Positions 23,301 through 35,563 of a DNA stretch of 64,000 nucleotides are shown in pieces (the first letter of the stretch is position 1; each line of letters opens with the position of its first letter). Under the pieces are notes generated by a model. That model worked only from the letters and a program-made list of their open reading frames with translations. It did not search any database and was not told where the DNA came from. Origin of the DNA: Sorex araneus (Eukaryota > Chordata > Mammalia > Eulipotyphla > Soricidae). Position numbers and translations under genes: made by a program. Location of the stretch: NCBI RefSeq assembly GCF_027595985.1, contig NC_073305.1, positions 32,512,939 to 32,576,938 on the forward strand. Direction: 5' to 3'.

Positions 23301-26300
23301 CAGAGAGAATGAGAAACTGCAAGAGAGAACACAGGCGTCTCCAGGGTGGAGGAGGGGAGGACTGAGAGAGAGAGAGAGAGAGAGAGAGAGGAAGAGAGAG
23401 GGAGAGGGAGAGGGAGAGGGGGAGAGAGGGAAAGAGTGAGAGAAGGGAGAGAGGGAGAAAGGGGGAGAGAGGGAGAAAGGGGAAGAGGAGAGAGAGGAAG
23501 AGGGAGAGAGGGAGAGACAGGGAGGGGGGAGAGAAGGAGAGGAGAGAGAGAGAAAGAGGGAGGGAGAGAGGGGGAAGAGGGAGAGGTGGGGAGAGAAAGG
23601 GAGGAGAGAGAGGGGGAGAGGGGTAGAGAGGGGAAGGAGGAGGAAGGGACGGAGGAAGAGGGGGGCAGAAGGAAAGGGGGAGAGAGAAAGAGGGGGAGAG
23701 TGAGCGAGCGAGCAAACGTGAACTTCTCCAGAGTGGAGAGGGAGCCCCAGTACAAATCCCAGCTTTAGACATGAAAGTACACATCTCAAGAGGGGAGATG
23801 TTGTGGGTGACACATATACTCAGGCACCACATGTGCTTGAGAGCAACACATGGGCACAGGCGGCACATGGGCTCAGGCAGCATGTATGAGCCTACAGTTA
23901 TTTCTATACCTCTTACTTGAACATTTTTTTCTTTTGAGGTTTTGGGCCTCAGGGATCACTCTTGGTGATCAGGTTTTGCTCAGGGATCATGCCTGGTGAA
24001 GCTCAGGGCACCAAATGGGGAGCCGGAGACTGAACACAGGTTGGCAGTATGCAAGACAAGTGCCCTACCTGCTGTACTATGCCTCCAATTCCTCTTATGT
24101 GAATTTTACTGTGAGGGGAATAAGAACAGTATCTCCATCTTCATTTGGAGGCAACAAGTGATTCTCAGGAAGATAAACCAACAAGGCCGACTATGCAGCT
24201 GAGAAAAGTGACAGGCTTACATCTGAGACAATTCGTAATCCAAACGGCAGTGTTTCCCTATATCCGTTCAATAAATATTTATTTTTAAAAGTTTTTTTTC
24301 CTTTTTTGGGTCACACCCGGTGATGCACAGGAGTTACTTCTGACTCCCACTCAGGAACCACTCCTGGCGGTGCTCAGGGGACCATGTGGGATGCTGGGAA
24401 TCAAACCCGGGTTGGCCGTGTGCAAGGCAAATGCCCTACTCGCTGTGTTATTGCTCCAGCCTCTTATTTTTAAAGGGATTTAAAAAAATATTTTATTTAC
24501 TTACTTGCTTTTGATTTGCAGGCCACACCAAGCAGTGCTCAGAGCTTATTCCTGGCTCTGCACTCAGGAAACCTCATGGAAGGCTGAGACTGAACCCGGG
24601 TAAGCTGTGTGCAAGGCAAATGCCCTAGCCACTGTACTATCATCCAGCTACTTCAATACGTCTTTAAAGTTTGTTTATGACTTCATGTATAAAAAGTACA
24701 TTTACAAAGAAGGGTACATCTTCAATGAGCAATATCATTACGGCACAAAAATGAATGACTGAATGCACAGTACTTAAGAGATAATCCAAAGTTTCTAAGT
24801 TATCAGTGGTTTTAGCTGTTCCTGGGACTTCATTAAGTTCTTCTAGATTTCAAGCACGAGCTCAGGAGGAATATCCTATTTCTCAGCGTGAAGAAAATTA
24901 CTAGATGACTAGACAGAAGATGGAACAGCCTAAAGATGGAACTAAGTAATTCTCACTCCAAACAGCTTTCCTTTTAGGGAGCTACAGTAAGAGGACATGA
25001 TACTTTAGTTTGGTTGATTACCAGTCCTCCAAAACACAGGCAGCAGCAGCAAGACCCAAAACATACCATCAGGAAACTGGTCCGCATCATCATCAAACAT
25101 GGCTTCTTTTAGGGCAGATTTATTGAAGGGGCTGATGCCGTCTGAATAGTTGTATGGATTATAATCTCGAGAGCGTGGGGAGGAGTGAGCAGGCATCGAA
25201 TGGAGCAATGAAGCTTTATTGTCAAGAGCTGTCTGGCTTGAGTCAGTAGAATCTCCTCCTGCACGTGGGTCGGATATCCCAGGACCGCCACACATCTAGC
25301 AATGGGAAGAGTGGAGACATGAATTCATTTGATCAATTGCTTCACAATTTTAAACAGAGGTTTTCCTATTGACTAAAAGCTACTTAAAAAAAGGTAACAA
25401 AAGCTAGCTTAATAATTAATAGCAATCATGGAGCTGGAGCAATAGCACAGTGGGTGGGGCATTTGCCTTGCACGCGGCTGACCCGAGTTTGATTCCCAGC
25501 ATCCCATATGGTCCCCTGAGCACCGCCAGGGGTAATTCCTGAGTGCAGAGCCAGGAGTAACCCCTGTGCATCGCTAGGTATGACCCAAAAAGAAAAAAAA
25601 ATAGCAATCAACAGGACAAATGAACATATTCAAGATGCTGAAACTTGGAGAGGCAAAGAAGTCCCACGTAGGTCTGGAGAGAGAGCACAAAGGGTGAGCG
25701 CACAGGAACAGCGCCCCCGCCCTCACCCTCCCCCAGCACTGCAGGGTGCAGCCCGGGTGGCCCCCAGCACTGCTGGATCTGAGCAGCAACAAATCCTTGG
25801 GCCAAGTATTGCCAGGTCAGAGTGGCCCTTGAGTACCACTGAAGAGGATCTCCCACGCCCCACCCTGATAAATCACAGTGGTAAGGGCAGACAGGGAACA
25901 TCAAAGCACACTGTTCCAATGCTGCTGACAGATCCCGTGACGATGACTTGATCAAATGAGATGTACATGGTGTGACTAGCTACCACGTCTCTGTGCCAGC
26001 TAACAAGCAGAAGGACTTTCATTAGCAACACAGAACTAAATGCTACCTCTTGGGGACTGCTCAGGACCCTGAAAAGAAGAGCACCCCGAAACCTTTACCC
26101 TGGACAACCGGAAAATTCCATTACCAGCTTTGCACAACCTGAGGCACAGGTGCCCTTGTGACAAAGGAAATAGCTAAACTCAAGAGGTAAAAGTAGCCCA
26201 GGGCAGTTAACTAAGAGACCCCCAAAAGCCCGTAAAGTAGAGTGCCTTCCTCTACACTAAAAGCCTTGTACATTCCTCCTGACAGATGCTCCTGCCAGAT

Positions 26301-29300
26301 AAACCCTTGCCTCCCTCTCCCCACTATTTCTCAACCTACTCTTGGAGAATGTTGTAAGCCCACCAAAGTACGCCCCGAACCTTTCCCTATTTGGTCTGAG
26401 AAGACACTTCCCTGATGATTGACAACTTATGTACCAAGCCCCTGCTAAGAAAAGTATAAAACCAGCATGGCTGTTAATAAAGTTGCCCTTGATCGGCATG
26501 TGTCGTCTTGGGCCCCCTGTTTACTAACCTCACTAGTCTTATTTCAGGTCGGGACCCTCACAGAATCCACCCAATTAGGAGCGCTTTCCACTGTTGTCTC
26601 TCCGCGGGCAGGAGAGACCTCTGGGGGAACGCGCAGCTACCGGACTGTATTCTTAAGGTAGAAAATTATACAATGAAAATTATGTACAATGACGGTAATG
26701 TCAATAAATTGTAAGAAAACCAAATCAAGGCCTGCTTAAAAAGAAAGGTCTACCTGGGCTGGAGAGATAGTACAGGGAGTTAACACATCTGCCTTGCACA
26801 TAGGGGACCCTTGGTTCCACTGCAGCACTGCATTGGGTCAACAGAGCTCTGAAAGGAGTAAGCCCTGAGTACTACTGATATGCCCCCAAACCAAAAACCA
26901 AGCAAGGATCCTTTTGCATCCTTTGGGAAGACTTTTGGCAAAAAATTTGTGCACATTCATATAGTTGTCAAAATGTCAATACTAATGCTAATGCTACTAT
27001 TATAATCATGACCACCCCAGGTCTCACCAGCACCACCATTTACATCAGACACCAGGTGCTAAGCGTCCAGCTAGCTGTTTAACACACACTCCTTGAGAAC
27101 TTGTTACCTATTTACTGTTTACCACTTATGTACCAGGCACCGGTGGAGGCACTGGGCATATACTAGTGAATGAAAAGGAAAACCTCTTCATGGAGTTTTA
27201 CATTCTAGTGGAGAGCAGAACCATTACAGACAACTGATATGTAATGTGTATGGTCAGGCAGAAGGTGGCCACGTTTGGGAGGCAGTGCAGTTTTAAAGGG
27301 ATCATGGGTTCTGAGGAGGGAGGACCCTGGGGTGACCTGGAAGAAGAATGTTTCAGCAGAGGGAGTGGAAAAGCCAAGACAGAGGCCCTGAGGCAAGGGC
27401 AGGCCTAGTTTTGTTCACGGGAGAGCAGAGGTCTGTGTGGCTGGGGCAGAATGAAGACAGTAGTGTAAGCTGAGTCCAGAGACAAAAGTGGGGAAAGGTC
27501 TATTATGTAGACTTTCGTACGTTTTTTTCTTTTTTCCTTTTTTTTGCTTTTTGGGTCACACCCGGCGATGAACAGGAGTTACTTCTGGCTCTGCACTCAG
27601 GAATTACTCCTGGCGGTGCTCAGGGGACCATATGGGATGTTGGGAATCGAACCCGGGTCTGCCGTGTGCCAGGCAAACGCCCTACCCGCTGTGCTATTGC
27701 TCCAGCCCCCTCGTATGTTTTTTTTAAAAAAAAAAAACTCTAAACGGGAACTTTTGGGGGGCTTGTTTATTTTGGGGCCATAAGCAGCAGTGCTTAGGGC
27801 TTACTCCTGACTCTGTGCTCAGGGATCACTTCTGGTGAGCTTTGACGATCACACGGGGTGCTGGGGCGCAAACCCAGAGCTTGCCCACGTGCAAGGCAAG
27901 CACCCTGCCTGGTGGGCTACAGCCCCAGCCCCGCGCTCTGCTGCTGTGTGAACAGAGAAACCACAGCCCAGAGGAAATGGAGGGACTGCCCAACTGCTTG
28001 TTTCTAGAAAAGTCTTAAGAGAACGTGATAACCCCTCTTTGTATAAATGACAGAAGTAACAAAAGGAGGATTGTGTTAAGAAATAGCAAAACGTTTCCTT
28101 TGGGCTACACTCAGCAGAGCTCAGAAGCCATGCCGGCTAGTGCTCGTGGTAGTGAGGATCAAACAACCGGGAGTAAGAGAGGCCTCAGGGTGTGTGTGTG
28201 TGTGTGTGTGTTTGTGTGGTGGGCATGTGGAGGAAGATGGATGGGGGGGATGATGACTGGTACTTACTCTTTATTTGCTTAAAGAAGCAGATTTTTCGTG
28301 GGGAGGGGAGGCACAAAAGTTTCATGTGGTCCTTTGAGCATCACCAGGTGTCGGAATTCCTGGTCCTGGTTTTGTCTCTTTTTTTTTTTTAAGTTTTTTT
28401 TTTCCCTTTTTGGATCACACCTGGCGATACACAGGGGTTACTCCTGGCTCTGCACTCAGGAATTATCCCTGGCGGTGCTCAGGGGACCATATGGGATGCT
28501 GGGAATCGAACCCGGATCGGCCGCGTGCAAGGCAAACCCCCTACCCGCTGTGCTATTGCTCCAGCCCCACTGTCTCTTTGTTTTTGTTTTTGGGTCACCT
28601 AGTGATGCTCTGGGGTTAATATGGGGTAACCGGGATGGAACCCCAGTTGACTGCGTGGAGGTAAGCACCCTAGCCACTCCAGCGCCCCTGTTTTGTTTTG
28701 AAAATTTGCTTTGTGTCAGTTTCAATTTTCTTTTTTTTCCCTCCTCTCTGCTTTTGCATCACACCCAGCAGCGCACAGGAATGTAGCTCAGCGGTAGAGA
28801 ACATGTCTCATGTAAAAGGCCTTGGACTTGATCCCTGACATTGAAACAAACAGTCTTAATCAGAGTCTGCAATGTAAGAAATGTAAGATTATTCAAATAC
28901 TCACCGAGTCACCATCATCTTTTTTAGAATCCCTTTTCAATGGCTCATTCATATCCTCTTGACTACGGAAGCTGAAATTCTGAATTGCTTCAGTAACACC
29001 TCTAAGAGAACTATAAATATCTTCAGAGTTCATGTTTTCTGTGTCATAATCAAATGCACTATGAAAAAGACAACATCTAATTTTATTTATGTGTGGTTTT
29101 AAAATACAAACATATTTGAGGAGGTTACGTAGAATATGTAAAAAGAAAGAACAAGTGAATACACATTCCCCCAGAGCATAATTAATTAGCAAAACAATAC
29201 TGTCGGGTTATGGAGTCCACATCTGTTTTGTACTTGTCCTCCCTGCTGTTATGACTCTAGAATGCAGGACCCTCAGCAATTGGTTTGTCTTCTGACGTAC

Positions 29301-32300
29301 AAAAATGTTCTGACAAACCAACGGTCAGCACACTATGACCTCTGAAAACTTAGAATGTTTTCTACACTTTTAAATGGCTGACACATAACAATTACTTAAA
29401 TGCAAATTCTCATAAGTGTACCTAAATAAAACTGTACTGCAACACAGCAACGCTCAGTTATTTAGCTCTTTATCATCAACGGCTATTTTCACAGTCTGAC
29501 AGCAGCATTAAGCAGAAGTGACAAGGCCTGGAAAGCCTAAAGTATTTACCATTCGGCTCTCAACAGAAAGTTTGTTAATACCTGTAATTAACTTACAGTA
29601 ATCACACTGTCTGCAGAGATCAATATATAAGGTGGATTTATAAGCCAGAGAATTTGTAACACTGAATATAAATGTTATTGCATGATTCTATAATCAAACT
29701 CTCTAATCTGAGATTGGAATTGAGCTCTGAAACTTCTCACTCATGCAGGACATGAAAGAGAGTGGCTAAGCTGGCCTCTGGAGAGGCCCAAAATCCCAGG
29801 GGCGGGTACTTCTCCTTCCAGCTCTGTTCCTTGCAGGCTACTGCCTGGGAAATCACTTCCCCCTTTGGGATTACTGAAGTTTTCCTTGTGACATTTGCCC
29901 ATTAATGCTTCGGAAGTCTGAGAAGCATGGAACTGGCACTGAATGTTGTCCTGGAGTACTTTTTGGCAGCATCCATGACTTTCAGCAGACTCCTGGAGGG
30001 CCTCACCTTGTGTGTTTGCAGACTACTCAGGCCAGGCCACACTCTAGGCCCTGGGCCTCCAGAATGGATCTGCTGCCGGCCACTGAGCTCATCCACAGCA
30101 AAGGATGTGGCGGTGTTACTAGTGGCTCCGTAAAGTGGGGAGCAAGGGAGGAAGCCTCGAGAAAGGAGTGTTTCCACCTCTCTGTTCAACCCATCTCAGC
30201 CGCCAGCAGTCAAGGACGTGCCTGGCTTGGGTCAGGACTGGTCATGTCTGCCACGAGCAATTAGATGACACTCACGTCCTGCCAGCCCCACGAGGCAGCC
30301 ATCGGGCTGTGCCCGGAGTCCCTCTGTTCTGCCTGGCGTGGGAGACCATGATCCCCGCCACTGGATTTCTCGGGGAGCCGTGAGCTCAGGCTGGAGGGAG
30401 GAGCTGCTCTTTGCAGGAAGGGGAAGTCAGTCCTAACCCTGGCATGGGCGTTCTGGGTCTGCTGCCGTCCCTCACAGAAAATAAATTCAGGAGGTTAAGA
30501 TAGTGATGCGGGAGGAGAAATACGTGTTTAAGAGAATATGGGCTTCTCCAGAGTGGAAATAAGCCAGCAAAGACACAAATGAACATTTGAGATGTTTTCT
30601 AGAAAGAATACAGGCTTGAAGAACAAGCCCCCACTTTTAGAGGTGGTTGGCCAACTAGACCTAAATATCCACCATCTGACCTCACCATTTATACAGATTG
30701 GTTTAAAAGAAAGACACAGTTTGCAACTTACTGGATTTATAAATTTACATTTCTATCTGAGAAATATAACTGAGCTAGTTAACGCAATGAGTAGTCATTT
30801 CCAAAAAACTGTTCTCAGGAATTTTTCTTTTCACTTATGGAAAACTTTCATATCCAACAGATATTATGTTCTTAGTACTTGAGGGCCCTGCTCAACTACT
30901 TGAGCCACATTCACAGCCCAGTCTATACTATCATCATTTAAAAGGTTAGTTTGGAATAAAGTGAGAAATTTTGAATCTGCTAAGTTTCTATGTGTATGTT
31001 TCTATGTTGATAAGACCTTTCACATCAAGTGGAATTATATATATCTTCCTGAAGTGGGAATCTGTAAATATAAAGATATGGTGGAAAATAATCACATTTT
31101 TTTATTACCTTGGAGATAAAGTATTCTGTGATGTATTGGTAGGTGAAGTAAGAGGACTGGACCAATTGGCTGGTGAACGTGGTGTTGGTCTTGTCAAAGG
31201 ACTTCCCATGGAACCCTGGGAGAAACAACTCAAGTAATTAAGTTCAGTCCCTTATGCAAACTACACAAATGATTCTAAACATACAATGAACACTCAATGT
31301 TTTATTTATGCCTTACTTTCCCTAAACAAATGCCATTTATCCTGTGAACCAATCACTTGTAATCATTAAGTGTGAACATGCCTTTTTAAGTACTACCTAC
31401 TTTGGGCCCTATTTATTGGTTCCAGAGTAACTGCTGTTAGAACTCAAATAAGATTGGCTCATCTAAAGAGCAGATCCAAATTCTAATGGCTTTCAAAGAA
31501 GATCCCCCATTTGAGTTCTGCTTTGTTTTGCTTTCCTTACTTGTAACACAGTCTCACCAGCACCTTCCAACAGTACACTATATTACAAGACAAACACAGG
31601 CCTAAGCGTTCTATCCTGTCCAGGTTAATGTCTCTCAGCAGGAAATGCTGCCCAGTGTAGCTGCAAAATCTACATAAACAGCATCGAATATGTAACTACT
31701 TCCACATGAAACAGTTCTTGCTAACTTCTACATCGTATAGTAGCCAGAAAATAAGTGAAAAATACCTGGGTTCCATTGCCAGTATTTCGAAGGTGATTAT
31801 GAAGAAGCTTGGTAGCACCATCCTGAAAAGTTTTTGGTAAAGCTCCTAATAACATTGTGAACTCGGGGGTATTGAGTTCAAATAAGGAAATCAGCACTGA
31901 CTGTGCTGCCTGAAAAATAGAAGGAGGCCAGAAATATATTTTGGTTAGAGAAAGGAATCGACTTTTTTCATTTAATGTTTCTGCTCAATAGCCTAATACT
32001 GTAGAAAAGACTTTTTGCTTTTAGTGTAGTTTTCAGAATTTCCATCTTTACTCCCTCGAAATAAAAGGTATTTTATTTATTTTTAAAATTATAGAGTCTG
32101 TGATTTTCAATAGTACTACTAATGGTTTCTCCTGTAAAGTGTTTCACCAGCACACTCATCACCAGCCTACCTCCCTCCTGACAAGGACCCTAATGCCCCT
32201 CTTTTTCCATGCTCCCCCTTCACTGATTGTGTGGATCAGTTCTCCTGTTGTGTTGCTTTAGGTCCTCTGCTGCTACTGTCTATCTTTAAGTCCCGTATGT

Positions 32301-35300
32301 GAGAGATCATTCTGTATCTGTTCCTTTCTTTCTGACTGACCTCACTCAGCGGATCCTCTAGTTTCATCCACTGGCTGCAAACTGCATGATCATTTTTAGA
32401 GCTGCATAGTATTCCATTATGTGCCTGTCTACCTATTCATATATCTCTCTATATCCATCAATCTATCATAACTTCTTGAGCCGTTCATTCATATTTAGGC
32501 ATTTGAGCTACTTCCATGTCTTGGCTATTGTACGGTGATGAACACAGGAGTGTATATGTCCTTTTGAAAAAAAAATTTTTTTTTCGATAGATGCCAAGAA
32601 GTGGTATTGCTGGGCTATACGGTAGTTCTAGCCCTATTTTATTTTTTTGATAGATATCTCAATATTGTTTTCCATAAAGACAGAACCAGATGACATTCCT
32701 ACCAACAGTGAATGAGGGCTCCTTTCGCACCAAAACTGCACTAAACACTGGCCATTTCTAGACTTTTGGATATGTACTATTCTCATTGGTGTGAGATGGC
32801 ATCTCATTGTTGTTTTGATTTGTATTTACCTTATCAAATGAGCACAGAAAAAAGATGTTTTGTTGGAAAAATAAATTTTTTTGTTTGTTTCTATTTTTGT
32901 TTTTGGGCCACACCTGTCAGTGCTCAGGGCTCACTCTTGGTGGTGCTGGGGATACCATAAGGGCAGCCCCAGGTCAGCTGTACACAGTGCAAATGCCCTA
33001 CCCACTGTACTACTGCTCCAGCCAAAGAATTTTTTTGACCTCCTATTTACTTTTTGAAGTTTAGAAGGGAATATAGAGACTGGGGGAAAAGCTCAATGAG
33101 GCTAGAGACCACATGTTTCTTGTCCACACAGTCTGCAGAGTTAGGCTGAGTCCTGCAGGAATGGTTCTGGGGTCACCTGAGTACTGCCTGGGAGGCCCCG
33201 TCTCCCAGAGGGATTATAAAAAATATTGCAAGAATCACCTAATCATCAATGGGATAAGTTAGCCAGTTTCTAGGCTTATCCTGTTATATAAGAAGAAAGA
33301 TGTATGGATATACAGAAGTATTATCCTTGTGCCACATAAAAGTCATCCAGAGCAAGTCAGTACTTTACTCTCTATTTCAAGAACGCAATTCTTCTTTTTA
33401 CTTTGGGGTGTGTGTGTGGGGGGGGGGGGGGGCGCACATCTGGCAGTACTCAAGGATTCCTCCTGGCTCTGCTGGCTCTGTGCTCAGGAATCATTCCTTG
33501 TGTGCCTGGAGGACCATATCAGATCCTGAGGATCGAACCCCGATTGGCCACGTGCAAGGCAAGTACTGTACTACTGCTCCAGTCCCATCAGAATGGAATT
33601 CTTAAATCAGGTCAAATCTAGCCTCTCAAGTAACTAATGTTAGACATCTGCACTGTGAATCGAACAACCTTCTAATTTATTGAGGAAATGGGAATAAAAA
33701 AACGCTTACTCCAGTCAGTTAAGAAAACAAACAAATTCCTTCCTTCTTCAACAAACTGAATTATCAGAAGTCAAAATTTGAAATTTAGAATAGGTAAAAA
33801 CTTAGCTGAAGCGACCAAGAGAAAGCTAATCTGCAAGAGTGAGGATGTGTATTCAGTGGCCTCTGCTGCCCACATGTGCCAAGATTGATCCTGGCAGCTC
33901 TGCCGTGATCCCAGCACTGCAAATGATTTCTGGCTGCACCACAGTAGTGCATCTGCAAGCACTTCAACAAAAGGGTGCAAATCCCGGCAAGGACAACTAA
34001 ACAGATGTGTGAGCACATGGCCAGGCGTGACACACCCTGCAAACCACCACAACTAGAGAGTGCGTGAGCACTGCCCATAGTTAAAAAAGTCTTGGTGAGA
34101 GTGTGCTAAGCATGGCACTGCCACTGTTCCCCCCAACTGAAGTGGAAAGCCAAGACAGCCAGGAAGTGTGAATGTGCAATCCCCCGCTCTCCCACAAGCA
34201 TGTAACATGCTAATACTGCAAAAATTATGTTCACGTTCAACCACATTCAAGTGTGAGACACCAGTGGCATGAGGCCTGCATCAACATGTTAAAGCCCGTG
34301 TTTTGACCATTGAACATGTTAAAACCCATGTCTGACCATCGGCGCACACCACAACCAGTGCGATCCTGTCACTTCAACGTTAACAGAGAGAAAGAGAAAG
34401 AAACCTAAATGTCCCACTATCATGATGTTCTTGGACCTCACCTTCCTCCACTCAATGAAAATTTAAGTGAACTATGCTTGTGGGCTGGATCGATAGCACA
34501 GCGGGTAGGGCGTTTGCCTTGCACGCGGCCGACCTGGATTCGATTCCTCCATCCCTCCTGAAGAGCCCGGCAAGCTATGGAGAGTATCCCGCCCGCACAG
34601 CAGAGCCTGGCAAGCTACCCGTGGCATATTTGATATGCCAAAAACAGTAACAACAAGTCTCACAATGAAGACATTACTAGTGCTCGCTCGAACAAATTGA
34701 TGAACAATGGGATGACAGTGCTACGACAGTGCTATGCTTATGGCATTTGAAAAAATAGGACTTGGATCAATTCTGTCTGGGTGGAGGAATGGACAGATGA
34801 TACAACACAGCTTAGAAATGCAGCCGGCACACAGAATGCCAACAAGAGGTCTGAAGGAAGAATATCCTGTTACTACCTTGCTGGCATCAACATACACAGT
34901 GTTCTCCAATATGTTAACAGTGCCTACATAAAGCTGCTTCACTGTGAAACAGAACATCAGGATCCTTTGAGGTTTTTGGGGGGCCTACGGGGGAAGAGGG
35001 GCATTATAATCTTGAGAGAACCCCAAGTTAATTTGAGCATATAAATTGATGTATATTTTATGTTTGTTGAAGTATATGACTGTTTAAGTATATTTTACTC
35101 TATCTGGATTTACTGTATGAGATTCAGTTCTATTTTGCTCCTTGATACAAATAATCCAACTCTTCCCAAACCACTGGCCAACTGAATATGCCATTTCCTC
35201 ATGACCTGGGAAGATACCCTGATGAAGAACTCATGTCCCAAGGCTCTCCCCAGAGCGGACTTTGAATATTCTGCATGGTGTAGCCCCTCCCACCCCCAAT

Positions 35301-35503
35301 ATTTCTGCAAGTTTTCGAATAAGAAGAAAACACACATATCAATTTTGAAAAATTAAACTATCTTTGAAAAGATTTTGTAATTCAGTTTCTAGTAATTTCC
35401 TACAATACGTGAATAAAGTTTCCTTTCCTCTCCTCTTTTTGCTTTTGTTGAAATGACCCCTGGGTCTGTCTGTCTGTCTGCCTGTCTCTCTCTGTCACAC
35501 ACA

Positions 35504-35563
<60 letters not shown>

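Noticed and set aside
23118..23883. Open frames of 151-231 codons rich in Ser, Pro and Leu, or Arg and Glu
   Set aside because: They are products of the GA-rich low-complexity tract; no start context, no domain, all frames open at once.
25962..26688. ATGTACA near both sides of the LTR-like block as its target-site duplication
   Set aside because: The right-hand copy is not preceded by a CA LTR end, and the 7-bp match may be chance in AT-rich sequence; LTR ends are left approximate.
28298..28786. Long open frames reading [28 protein letters not shown] and [11 protein letters not shown], here and at many other sites
   Set aside because: These are translations of the antisense type A SINE. The same peptide recurs wherever the element occurs, so it is not a protein family.
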